DNA of 22,653 nt from Lentisphaeria bacterium UBA1724 (GCA_002315885.1 DCIO01000057.1:1-22653); one strand, 5' to 3'. Counted from the stretch's first letter, positions 14,877 through 21,715 are shown. Numbers and translations: made by a program. Notes: generated from the sequence alone by a model not told the origin.

Positions 14877-16265
14877 TCAAGAACGACTGGAGAGATACTT
14901 GTCCACTTCGTTGGCCACGATGACGCCGTAATTCGCGGCACCAAGCCATCCCGACATGATGATTCCCACGGAGCCCGTATGGAAAAGCCCGGGCACTTCC
15001 TTGGGAAGACCCTGGGAAAATTTCAGCCCCTCGAATTTCGTGCCGAAGGTAGCGCCATTGATATGTCCCGTGTATCTGCGGAAAGTCATGGGGGTCGCCG
15101 CGCAGGTGTAATCCACTTTGGCACGAATTCCCGGGAGATACTCCTCCACCGTATTCAGTGCATCCTCCACCAGGGCATTCTTCGCCACCGCATATTCTTC
15201 CTTCGAGAGTTTTTCCCAATCCTGGAAACGAGCATTCATAGAGGCCACAATGGAATACTCCTCGCCGCCGGGACGGATTTCGGGATAATAGACCGAGAAG
15301 GTCCGGCTAGTAATTTTCGGTGCGCAGAGTGCTTGTGCATCGAATTCGGGATGGGTGGAATGGAAGACCAGGTCGCCAATGAAAGGTATCTTCTCCCCCT
15401 TCTTGATGCCCAAATAGACCTGGCAGGACGAGGTGGAGGGACGCACTGCCTCCAAGCCACGAACGTACTCCGCCGAAAGCGCATCGCGCCCCACCAACTC
15501 GAATGCCGTGCGGAAAAGCGATCCGTTGGAGACGATGGCGTCACAGGCGATATTCTTGTCGTTGAGCACCACGCCCGTCACCCGTCCGCCATCAATCAGC
15601 GCCTTTGTGGCGCGGACTCCCAACGCCACCTCCACGCCATTGGCCGCCAGCTCTTCACGCATCATCTGAAGCATGAGGTCCGTGCCACCCAGGAAGGTAT
15701 ATACGCCTTCGCTCATGAAATTGCCGAAGACAATCCCGTAGGAAATGGCGGGTTCGTCCAGCGTGGAGCCATTGGCGTAGGTAATGGGTTCCATCAGGAA
15801 ACGCCACACATCCGTGCGACCGGGGAAGAATTTCTGGAAGAATTCCCGGGTGGTCATGGTCTGGTCATCATAGTAGTTCATCCCCGCCACGGCGGCAAAG
15901 AATGCCTGGACGGTCTCCCTGGGAATCCGGAAATCCTCCTCCATCTTCCGGGAGAAGTCCTGCGTATCGAAGGTAGATTCCAGACGATACTGGGGATTGT
16001 GGAAACGAATGGACTTGACCTGGATGACGCGCTCTGCAAAACGAGGTCCCCAATACTTCCGGAGACTCTTGCGCATACCCGCAGGAAAGCCATGCAACGC
16101 CACATCAAAGATATGGCCCTTCCGATGGAAATAAGTCGCCAGACCACCCAACTGCGTGTGCTGTTCCACCAACAGGACCTTCCGACCTGCACGGGCAAGA
16201 CGATTCGCGGCAGTCAAGCCACCCAGACCACCACCAATCACCACAATGTCATAACGAGTATCCAT
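14877..16265 (-). CDS. FAD-dependent oxidoreductase, CrtI/phytoene desaturase-like
   Basis: This 462-residue flavoprotein has an N-terminal dinucleotide-binding motif VVIGGGLGGLTAANRLARAGRKVLLVE (9-35 from ATG) and then GGLATYFHRKGHIFDVALHGFP, both typical of the carotenoid desaturase/isomerase (CrtI/CrtH/RetSat-like) group. The C-terminal FAD motif is VPGLFHTGSVGIIMSGWLGAANYG. The substrate is unknown. No phytoene synthase or other carotenoid gene is in the window, so a role on another lipid or quinone is equally possible. I prefer the ATG at 16265 over the GTG one codon upstream. No strong SD is seen, and the gene follows the unknown protein by about ten bases. It is the third gene in the nrdR run and is followed nine bases later by the Gfo/Idh fusion. 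Confidence 0.88.
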   Translation of the reverse strand: MDTRYDIVVIGGGLGGLTAANRLARAGRKVLLVEQHTQLGGLATYFHRKGHIFDVALHGFPAGMRKSLRKYWGPRFAERVIQVKSIRFHNPQYRLESTFDTQDFSRKMEEDFRIPRETVQAFFAAVAGMNYYDDQTMTTREFFQKFFPGRTDVWRFLMEPITYANGSTLDEPAISYGIVFGNFMSEGVYTFLGGTDLMLQMMREELAANGVEVALGVRATKALIDGGRVTGVVLNDKNIACDAIVSNGSLFRTAFELVGRDALSAEYVRGLEAVRPSTSSCQVYLGIKKGEKIPFIGDLVFHSTHPEFDAQALCAPKITSRTFSVYYPEIRPGGEEYSIVASMNARFQDWEKLSKEEYAVAKNALVEDALNTVEEYLPGIRAKVDYTCAATPMTFRRYTGHINGATFGTKFEGLKFSQGLPKEVPGLFHTGSVGIIMSGWLGAANYGVIVANEVDKYLSSRS

Positions 16266-16275
16266 CACGCAAACT

Positions 16276-17271
16276 CTAACTGAAACGAACCACTACCGAA
16301 AAAGGAGCATTCGCAAAATTCCCGCGAATCGCCTCCTCCAAACGAAGCCCCAACTCACGACGCTCTTTCCGACGACGGGCACTGCAGAGAATCTTCAATG
16401 CACCCGAAAAGCCCATCATGCGAACAACAGCGCCAGAAAATTGCACATCCGGCCAACAGGAACGCATCTTCCCACGCATCAACACCAGGCATTGCTGCAA
16501 AAATGCAGAGACACCAACCATCCGGGAAAGAAAAACCGCCTCGCTCACCGGCGTCTCTTCAATTTCATCAAAAAGACGAAGCAAATGACACTGCACTACT
16601 GCCACAGGAACAATGTCCGACACGGGCTGAAGCACAACCACACGATGCGAAAGCAGCGACTGCCCCGATATCTCCACGGGCAAATCCCAGGCACATTGGG
16701 TAATATACCTGACGGGCGAGGTCACGGCAACCGTCGAGGAAGCCAAGTCGTCCCCTCCGAGAAAATGGACTAGATGGCGGGCAATTTCCAAAACCAACGA
16801 CTCGCTGACCTCCGAAATGCCCGCCCCCGATAACATGGAGGACATGCGACGCAACAACTCGGGAATCATCTCCCCAGGAATATCGGACTGCCCACGCAAA
16901 AACTTCTCCAGCGTATCCGCCGTCCAGGAACGCAATCCATCGGAGAACTCATTCGGCACAGAAGAAACGGCCTCCCGATACCCACCGCCAGAAAGGAACT
17001 CCTCCGACACATCCGAAAAACCACTGGCCAACAAGACATCCGACAACATCCGACGGACTTCCTCGGCTGTGGCACAGACGCCATCCTCCAAATCCTCACG
17101 CAATCTCTCACGCAAGACACCAAGGAGATTCTCCGCCATCCATTCCTCACGTATGGCACACCGACGGAAGGCACCACGCAACTCCTCCAGCAGGGCGTCC
17201 AAATCCAGCCCCACCAATGCACCACTGGCGGGATCCAAGACCTGCACCGACCCTAACGAGGCAAAATTCAC
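16276..17271 (-). CDS. unknown protein translationally coupled to nrdR; possible divergent ATP-cone
   Basis: This 331-residue protein starts at a GTG whose last two bases overlap the nrdR TGA (GTGA), a sign of coupled translation. Residues 8-95 have the layout of an ATP-cone: a V.VLDP..GALVGLD strand pair, helices LLEELRGAFRRC and MAENLLGVLRERL, then TAEEVRRMLSDVLLASGF and a final helix. NrdR itself carries a canonical ATP-cone, so a diverged partner is plausible. Residues 115-170 (IPGEMIPELLRRMSSMLSGAG) repeat a similar helical pattern. The C-terminal half is Val/Leu-rich without a clear membrane segment, and the tail is basic (SARRRKERRELGLRLEEAIRG). I do not recognise a named family; the ATP-cone idea is inference from pattern. 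Confidence 0.7.
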   Translation of the reverse strand: MNFASLGSVQVLDPASGALVGLDLDALLEELRGAFRRCAIREEWMAENLLGVLRERLREDLEDGVCATAEEVRRMLSDVLLASGFSDVSEEFLSGGGYREAVSSVPNEFSDGLRSWTADTLEKFLRGQSDIPGEMIPELLRRMSSMLSGAGISEVSESLVLEIARHLVHFLGGDDLASSTVAVTSPVRYITQCAWDLPVEISGQSLLSHRVVVLQPVSDIVPVAVVQCHLLRLFDEIEETPVSEAVFLSRMVGVSAFLQQCLVLMRGKMRSCWPDVQFSGAVVRMMGFSGALKILCSARRRKERRELGLRLEEAIRGNFANAPFSVVVRFS

Positions 17272-17783
17272 TTCGACTCCTCAGATTTCGGAGGTAAAAC
17301 AACTTCCCCAGGAACAACTTTGTCACCCTCGGGCTTCTTCAATTGCTTAATCTCGTTCACAAATGCCTTCGTGTCCTGGAACTTCCGATAAACAGAGGCA
17401 TAACGGACGTAGGCTACCTCGTCTACTCCCTTCAAAGCCTCCATCACCATCTCACCAATCATGCTGGAAGGAATCTCGTCCTGGGGCAACAAAGTCAAAC
17501 GAATGGTGATGTCACCCACCAAACCATCCAATACCTCCGTGCTGATATTGCGCTTCCAACACGCCATCCGTATCCCCTCACGCAATTTCTCCGGACTGAA
17601 TTCCTCACGACGACCATCACGCTTCAATACCGTCGTAATGTTCACTGGGATGATGGATTCATGGGTCGAAAAACGATAGTTGCAATTCAGACACTGACGA
17701 CGACGACGTATCGTCTCACCATTGTTCATGATGCGGGTGTCAATCACCTTGTCTTCCAAGGAATGACATTTCGGACACAACAT
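17268..17783 (-). CDS. nrdR: transcriptional repressor NrdR
   Basis: NrdR represses ribonucleotide reductase genes according to ATP/dATP levels. The protein has 171 residues from the ATG at 17783. The zinc ribbon has CPKC (3-6) and CLNC (31-34), with the family stretch VIDTRIMNNGETIRRRRQC. An ATP-cone follows from about 48 (VLKRDGRREEFSPEKLREGI), ending with YVRYASVYRKFQDTKAFVNEI. An acidic tail of about 20 residues goes beyond the usual 150. I reject the upstream in-frame start at 17852 because it would run through a terminator; GGGAGG just before 17783 decides the start. The gene begins only 24 bases after the terminator of the small basic gene, so it may be expressed by readthrough. No nrd genes are in the window. 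Confidence 0.96.
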   Translation of the reverse strand: MLCPKCHSLEDKVIDTRIMNNGETIRRRRQCLNCNYRFSTHESIIPVNITTVLKRDGRREEFSPEKLREGIRMACWKRNISTEVLDGLVGDITIRLTLLPQDEIPSSMIGEMVMEALKGVDEVAYVRYASVYRKFQDTKAFVNEIKQLKKPEGDKVVPGEVVLPPKSEESK

Positions 17784-17807
17784 CTGCTTTTCCTCCCAAA
17801 TACACAC

Positions 17808-17845
17808 AAAAAAGGGCACAAGGCGAATCTCAACGCCTCGTGCCC
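17808..17845 (-). terminator. terminator/attenuator between the small basic gene and nrdR
   Basis: On the minus strand GGGCACGAGGCG (17845-17834), an eight-base loop, then CGCCTTGTGCCC (17825-17814) pair at 11 of 12 positions, followed by six T (17813-17808). It lies 23 bases after the stop of the gene at 17869 and 24 bases before the nrdR ATG, leaving almost no room for a separate nrdR promoter. Confidence 0.9.
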
Positions 17846-17868
17846 GAATCAAAACCGCAGAAGCTCAA

Positions 17869-18093
17869 TTATGCCTCGGCAGCCTTCTCAGCGGCCTTGG
17901 CGACTGCAGCGACAACCTTCTGGGGCTCACGCAACTTCGCGCGCAAAACGTCAACAGGCATCTTCGCAACCGCTTCCTCGCTCAGACCAAGAGCAACCAG
18001 ACGACGGCGCTGAACCAAACAACGACGGCGCTTCTCTGCACCAGTCTTACGGGGACGGACTTTGTTCTTGTTACGGAATGTACTAGTTGCCAT
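17869..18093 (-). CDS. small highly basic protein, unknown (possibly ribosome-associated)
   Basis: This 74-residue protein starts at the ATG at 18093, supported by TTGGAG ten bases upstream. A longer in-frame start at 18180 is rejected because it lies upstream of the promoter's transcription start. Residues 1-31 are extremely basic (FRNKNKVRPRKTGAEKRRR), then VQRRRLVALGLSEEAVAKM and LRAKLREP, and an Ala/Lys-rich tail. Size, charge and strong single-gene expression signals resemble small ribosomal proteins, but it does not match S20, S21, THX or L34-L36 as I know them. A nucleic-acid-binding or ribosome-bound role is inference. It has its own promoter (18151-18180) and terminator and is followed by nrdR. 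Confidence 0.78.
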   Translation of the reverse strand: MATSTFRNKNKVRPRKTGAEKRRRCLVQRRRLVALGLSEEAVAKMPVDVLRAKLREPQKVVAAVAKAAEKAAEA

Positions 18094-18150
18094 GAGTAAA
18101 ATCTCCAATGGATATATAGGTGATGTGAAAAAGACTGCAAGGAAAACGAC

Positions 18151-18180
18151 ATAATATAACGACTCTTCACAGGTTTGCAA
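18151..18180 (-). promoter_or_regulatory. promoter for the small basic protein gene
   Basis: On the minus strand the -35 is TTGCAA (18180-18175), then an 18-bp spacer and the -10 TATTAT (18156-18151); TATATT with a 16-bp spacer overlaps it. The start of transcription would be near 18144, giving a leader of about 50 bases to the ATG at 18093. Confidence 0.65.
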
Positions 18181-18252
18181 GAGGACAATTCAAGACAATG
18201 GGGAAAGATGCCAAGGGACTAAATGCGTAAAAAGTGCCAACAGAAAAAGATT

Positions 18253-18269
18253 TTGTCATGAATTGTCAT
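18253..18269. promoter_or_regulatory. distal operator-like pair of TTGTCAT boxes
   Basis: TTGTCAT occurs at 18253-18259 and 18263-18269, with starts exactly 10 bp apart, so both face the same side of the helix. The pair lies upstream of the candidate promoter at 18288-18315. An identical pair lies 89 bp downstream. Confidence 0.6.
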
Positions 18270-18287
18270 ATTTTTTCTTTCAATGGC

Positions 18288-18315
18288 TTGCAAAGTAATA
18301 AAAGCGGATTATCTT
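18288..18315 (+). promoter_or_regulatory. candidate promoter for the HTH-EIIA regulator gene
   Basis: TTGCAA (18288-18293), a 16-bp spacer and TATCTT (18310-18315) make a plausible sigma-70-type promoter. The transcript would start near 18322 and have a leader of about 70 bases. It sits between the two TTGTCAT pairs. Confidence 0.45.
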
Positions 18316-18341
18316 CTAAAGGAATACATAAAATTTCATTT

Positions 18342-18358
18342 TTGTCATCATTTGTCAT
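18342..18358. promoter_or_regulatory. proximal operator-like pair of TTGTCAT boxes
   Basis: TTGTCAT occurs at 18342-18348 and 18352-18358, with the same 10-bp phasing as the distal pair. It lies in the presumed leader of the regulator gene, 35 bases before its ATG. Candidate binding proteins include the regulator itself (autoregulation), but the sequence does not show this. Confidence 0.6.
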
Positions 18359-18393
18359 ATCTCAACCGAACACACAACATTTGAGGATTCGCT

Positions 18394-19104
18394 ATGATTC
18401 TCACACTCAAAGAGCTAGCCGAGTACCTGCGCGTGAATGAGCGTACCATCCTGCGGATGGAGAAGAGCGGAAAGATCAAGGGCACGAAGATTGGTGGTCA
18501 GTGGCGCTTCAATGGCAGCCAGATTGACCAGATTTTCTTCCCTGCCAGCCAGAAGGAGTCCGCCCTGGAGACGGATGAAGAAGGCAGCACCAGCATCATC
18601 AACCACCCCCAGATTGGCATTCCTGTCAGCCGCGTGATGAGCGAAGACCGCATTCTGCTGAATCTGACCAGCAAGACTGCCGAGGACGCCATCAAGGAAC
18701 TGACCGACACCCGTATGCTGAATGGTCTGGTGCTAGACGTCTCGGATTTGCGTGAGAAGTGCCTGCAGCGTGAGAAGGTCCTCTCCACTGGCGTTGGCGA
18801 AGGCATTGCCATCCCCCATCCCCGCGACCCAATTCCGACCCTCCGCTCCAGCGCGGTTGTCGTCTATGGCTACTCCAAGGACGGCATTGACTTCAACGCT
18901 CCCGACCACAAGAAGGTCCACATGTTCTTCCTGGTCTGCAGCCAGAACATCGAGCTTCACCTGCACCTGATGGGCTGCATGGCCCGCCTCCTGAAATCCC
19001 AGGAGTTCGTGGACGCCCTGCCCAAGTGCAAGAACAACGCCGATGTCCTCAAGCTGGTCATGGAACAGGAGCGCAAGGAATTCCTGAACCGCGACGAGCA
19101 GTAG
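18394..19104 (+). CDS. excisionase-type HTH fused to a PTS EIIA (PtsN-like) domain
   Basis: This 236-residue protein joins a DNA-binding domain to a phosphotransfer domain. Residues 1-50 are an excisionase/MerR-like winged helix (ILTLKELAEYLRVNERTILRMEKSGKIKGTKIGGQWRF region). After a linker (51-75), residues 80-230 are an EIIA-fructose/PtsN-like domain. Its phosphorylatable His is expected to be H142 in GEGIAIPHPR (135-144), and ELHLHLMGCMARLL (187-200) matches the family helix. In the family, EIIA-Ntr receives phosphate from HPr-like proteins and signals carbon/nitrogen state. The fusion suggests a regulator whose DNA binding depends on phosphorylation; this is inference. GAGG lies eight bases before the ATG. 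It opens the rightward gene run and has its own terminator. Confidence 0.9.
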   Translation: MILTLKELAEYLRVNERTILRMEKSGKIKGTKIGGQWRFNGSQIDQIFFPASQKESALETDEEGSTSIINHPQIGIPVSRVMSEDRILLNLTSKTAEDAIKELTDTRMLNGLVLDVSDLREKCLQREKVLSTGVGEGIAIPHPRDPIPTLRSSAVVVYGYSKDGIDFNAPDHKKVHMFFLVCSQNIELHLHLMGCMARLLKSQEFVDALPKCKNNADVLKLVMEQERKEFLNRDEQ

Positions 19105-19126
19105 TCCATCAACTATCGCATCCATA

Positions 19127-19173
19127 AACGCCGACCTCTGTCTTTTCCATGCAGTCGTCGGCGTTTTGTTTTT
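19127..19173 (+). terminator. Rho-independent terminator after the HTH-EIIA gene
   Basis: AACGCCGAC (19127-19135) pairs perfectly with GTCGGCGTT (19157-19165) over a 21-base loop, followed by a T-rich tail TTGTTTTT. It ends only 18 bases before the annotated truA start, so truA is either expressed by readthrough or from a promoter buried in this region. Confidence 0.85.
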
Positions 19174-19191
19174 CCTCACCTGCACTCTCCC

Positions 19192-20049
19192 ATGTCCACC
19201 GAAGCCACTCCAGTCGATACCGAGAAAATGCCCGCCGCCACGCAGATCCATCTGGCCATTGCCTATGACGGCACGCGCTATGCGGGCTGGCAGGTCCAGC
19301 CTGATCACCAGACCGTCCAGGGCGAATTGCTGAAGCGCCTGCGGCTGATGCTCCGGGCGCCGGAACTGAAAATCTACGGTTCCAGCCGTACGGACGCGGG
19401 GGTACACGCCCTGGACCAACAGGTCTCCTTCGAGGCAGTCTTCCCCAATGACGTGGATCCGGAAAATCTCGCATACCGCCTGAACCGCTGGCTTCCCGAC
19501 GACATCTACGTGAAGAGCTGCCGGATTTGCGATGGTCCCTTCAATGCCCGCTATGACAACTGCGGCAAGGCATACACATACTGCCTGGCACCCGGCTTCA
19601 AATCCAATCCGCTCTACATCCGATATCTCTGGCGAACACCCCACGAACTGGACTTGGATGCCATGCGGGAAGCCGCCGCAATCCTCCAGGGTGAACACGA
19701 TTTCGCCTCCTTCGCCGTCAATCCTGGCAAGGAAATCGAAAGCACCGTGCGCAATCTCCGACGTCTGGAGGTCCTTACCCCTGGTGATGGCATGGTCTAT
19801 GTGAACGCCGTGGGGGACAGCTTCCTCTACAAGATGGTCCGCAGTCTGGTGGGCTATCTGGTCCATGTGGGACAGGGCTACGCCAAACCCCAGGAAGCCC
19901 AGCGCGTCCTGGAAGGCAAGAACCGTAGCCTGGCCGCGGACTCCGCCCCCGCAGCAGGGCTCTTCCTGGCGAAGGTCTTTTTCGACCACACCTCCTGGCA
20001 GACCTACCAGCCTACCCTGCCACCATTCGCCTTCACCTCGCGAATGTAA
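19192..20049 (+). CDS. truA: tRNA pseudouridine(38-40) synthase
   Basis: TruA converts U38-40 in the anticodon stem of several tRNAs to pseudouridine. The protein has 285 residues. Family motifs are AYDGTRYAGWQVQP (24-37), SSRTDAGVHALDQQVSF (64-80) with the catalytic Asp D68, LNRWLPDDIYV, and the C-terminal FLYKMVRSLVGYLVHVGQG. The start is uncertain. ATG 19192 lies just 18 bases after a terminator and has no SD. ATG 19228 (residue 13, MPAATQIHLAIAYDG) would give the normal family length before the YDGT motif and may be the true start. A 9-bp hairpin follows the stop. Confidence 0.95.
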   Translation: MSTEATPVDTEKMPAATQIHLAIAYDGTRYAGWQVQPDHQTVQGELLKRLRLMLRAPELKIYGSSRTDAGVHALDQQVSFEAVFPNDVDPENLAYRLNRWLPDDIYVKSCRICDGPFNARYDNCGKAYTYCLAPGFKSNPLYIRYLWRTPHELDLDAMREAAAILQGEHDFASFAVNPGKEIESTVRNLRRLEVLTPGDGMVYVNAVGDSFLYKMVRSLVGYLVHVGQGYAKPQEAQRVLEGKNRSLAADSAPAAGLFLAKVFFDHTSWQTYQPTLPPFAFTSRM

Positions 20050-20050
20050 C

Positions 20051-20076
20051 GGATATTGAATACTGGCTCAATATCC
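20051..20076 (+). other. 9-bp perfect hairpin just after truA
   Basis: GGATATTGA (20051-20059) and TCAATATCC (20068-20076) form a perfect 9-bp stem with an eight-base loop, beginning two bases after the truA stop. No T-run follows, so it is either a Rho-assisted terminator or an RNA-stability hairpin. Confidence 0.55.
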
Positions 20077-20139
20077 AACCGCATCACCTGAGAAAGGGGC
20101 CTTTGTCGGAAGGGGAGATTTTCTGCGGGTATCGTATGT

Positions 20140-20155
20140 TGTCTTATATTATGTC
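20140..20155 (+). promoter_or_regulatory. possible -10 region for smpB
   Basis: The sequence CTTATATTATG upstream of smpB contains overlapping -10-like hexamers TATATT and TATTAT, about 35-40 bases before the ATG at 20184. No convincing -35 hexamer lies at the right distance, so this is a tentative call. Confidence 0.3.
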
Positions 20156-20183
20156 CAAATAACCAAATGGAGGGTGAGTTTCT

Positions 20184-20630
20184 ATGAAGAATATTTGTCA
20201 AAACAAACGCGCATATCATGATTACCTGGTGCTGGAAAAGCTCCAGGCGGGAATTTCGCTGACGGGCACGGAGGTAAAGTCCTGCCGAAATTCCGGAATG
20301 ACACTTTCCCAGTCCTACGTGATGGTGGATACCAAGGGCAATGCACAGCTGATCGGCGCAAACATCGCGCCCTACGCCATGGGTAGCTACAACAACCACA
20401 ATCCCACACGGCAGCGTCAGTTGCTTTTGCATAAGAAGGAGATTCGGAAACTGAAGCGTTCCACGGAAGCCAAGGGCCTCACCATCATCCCTCTGGAGGC
20501 ATACTTTGACGACAAGGGACATATCAAGGTGGATATCGGACTCTGCCGCGGTAAGAATCTCCACGACAAACGGGATGCCCTGAAGGAACAGATCGACAAG
20601 CGCGAGACAGATCGGGCAATGAAACGATAG
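20184..20630 (+). CDS. smpB: SsrA-binding protein SmpB
   Basis: SmpB binds tmRNA and delivers it to stalled ribosomes for trans-translation. At 148 residues it is near the usual length. Family motifs are NKRAYHDYLVLEKLQAGISLTGTEVKSCR (7-35), LHKKEIRKLK (81-90) and the C-terminal IGLCRGKNLHDKRDALKEQ, followed by the basic tail RETDRAMKR that mimics mRNA in the decoding centre. A strong SD GGAGG lies ten bases before the ATG. No ssrA (tmRNA) gene is visible in the 35-bp gap to queA or elsewhere in the window. Confidence 0.97.
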   Translation: MKNICQNKRAYHDYLVLEKLQAGISLTGTEVKSCRNSGMTLSQSYVMVDTKGNAQLIGANIAPYAMGSYNNHNPTRQRQLLLHKKEIRKLKRSTEAKGLTIIPLEAYFDDKGHIKVDIGLCRGKNLHDKRDALKEQIDKRETDRAMKR

Positions 20631-20665
20631 GCGCACTTGGCTTCACCTTAGGAATACGATAGAAA

Positions 20666-21715
20666 ATGCTGGTTTCGGATTTTGATTTTGATTTGCCCCA
20701 GGAGTTGATTGCACAACGACCGTTGGTGGATCGCGCCTCTGCAAAGATGTTGATTTTGGAGCGGGATGGCGAGAAGACACTCTCCTCGAATTTCCATCAC
20801 TTTGCGGAATATCTCCAGGCGGGGGACTGCCTGGTGCTGAATGACACGCGGGTCATTCCCGCACGCCTATGGGGATATCGTCCCGAAACACGCGGTCGCG
20901 TTCAGGTATTCATGCTGGAGTCCCGCGGTGGCAAGAAGTGGCAGGTATTCCTGAAACCAGGACGTCGCCTGCGGATTGGCGCGCGGGTAATTCTGGAAGG
21001 GGCCGAAAGTGGTCTGACAGTGCTGGAGAAGGAACCCGACGGCGCATGCATCGTGGAATTCGACGACCCGAATGTGCTGGATATCCTGGAGAAATTTGGC
21101 AAGACGCCCTTGCCGCCGTATATCAACCGCGAGGCGGAGGAATCCGACAAGGAGGACTACCAGACCGTCTATGCGGAAAATCCTGGCAGCGTGGCTTGTC
21201 CCACCGCGGGATTGCACATGACTCCCGAAATCATGGCGGAACTGGTGGCAAAGGGCGTGAAAATTGCGCGCCTGACGCTCCATGTGGGTGCGGGGACCTT
21301 CAAGCCCGTGGAAAGCACAACCATCGAAGGACATGTGATGCACGAGGAACGCTACACGCTGAGTCCCGAGGCCGCCGAAATCATCAACTCCACACACCGC
21401 AATGGCGGGAAGGTCTTCTGTCTGGGAACCACCTCCGTTCGCACGGTGGAGACCTGCGCCGATGGAGATACGGGCTTCGTGAAGGCCGGTAGCGGACGCA
21501 CCAGCATCTTCCTCTATCCACCGAAAAAACCGAAGGTCACCGACGGTTTGCTCACCAATTTCCATCTGCCACAGTCCACGCTGCTGATGCTGGTGTGCTG
21601 CTTCGCACCACACGACCGCGTCATGGCCGCCTATCGACAGGCCATCGCAGAACAATATCGATTCTTCAGCTACGGCGACTGCATGCTCCTGCTGCCCCCA
21701 GGCAGAAAAATTTAG
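20666..21715 (+). CDS. queA: S-adenosylmethionine:tRNA ribosyltransferase-isomerase
   Basis: QueA transfers and isomerises the ribosyl group of S-adenosylmethionine onto preQ1 at position 34 of tRNA, giving epoxyqueuosine. The 349-residue protein is full length. It starts with VSDFDFDLPQELIAQRPL (3-20) and shows LNDTRVIPARLWG (near 58-70), PLPPYINRE (near 149-157), VACPTAGLHMTPE, LHVGAGTFKPV and the ending YRFFSYGDCMLL. It follows smpB by 35 bases with a weak AGGA about 13 bases upstream. The stop codon overlaps a 20-bp motif that also ends the gene at 14040, and a strong terminator follows. Other queuosine genes are not in the window. Confidence 0.97.
   Translation: MLVSDFDFDLPQELIAQRPLVDRASAKMLILERDGEKTLSSNFHHFAEYLQAGDCLVLNDTRVIPARLWGYRPETRGRVQVFMLESRGGKKWQVFLKPGRRLRIGARVILEGAESGLTVLEKEPDGACIVEFDDPNVLDILEKFGKTPLPPYINREAEESDKEDYQTVYAENPGSVACPTAGLHMTPEIMAELVAKGVKIARLTLHVGAGTFKPVESTTIEGHVMHEERYTLSPEAAEIINSTHRNGGKVFCLGTTSVRTVETCADGDTGFVKAGSGRTSIFLYPPKKPKVTDGLLTNFHLPQSTLLMLVCCFAPHDRVMAAYRQAIAEQYRFFSYGDCMLLLPPGRKI

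Larger units (their letters stand above)
18094..18393. promoter_or_regulatory. 300-bp divergent control region at the strand switch
   Basis: No gene is seen here. The region drives the small basic gene leftward and the HTH-EIIA regulator rightward. It holds a promoter for each direction and two pairs of TTGTCAT boxes, and becomes very AT-rich from about 18240 to 18360. I saw no DnaA boxes and no structured RNA. Confidence 0.75.

Noticed and set aside
14877..16265. Carotenoid biosynthesis cluster
   Set aside because: Only one CrtI-like flavoprotein is present. There is no phytoene synthase or cyclase, and the family includes enzymes acting on other substrates.
14145..16283. A 712-codon open frame on the plus strand opposite the flavoprotein and Gfo/Idh-like genes
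   Set aside because: It is antisense to two genes with clear protein motifs, has no family signature or ribosome site, and is explained by the rarity of TTA, CTA and TCA codons in the real genes.
17784..17852. A 23-residue N-terminal extension of nrdR
   Set aside because: It would be translated through the terminator stem, and the zinc ribbon at the ATG at 17783 with GGGAGG just upstream fits the family start exactly.
18094..18393. Replication origin at the point where all genes switch strand
   Set aside because: A single divergence point is common. There are no DnaA boxes here, no dnaA or dnaN, and the only TTATCCAC-like site (near 14040) is isolated.
20631..20665. tmRNA (ssrA) gene next to smpB
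   Set aside because: The gap to queA is only 35 bp and no tRNA-like ends are seen there or in the truA-smpB gap.
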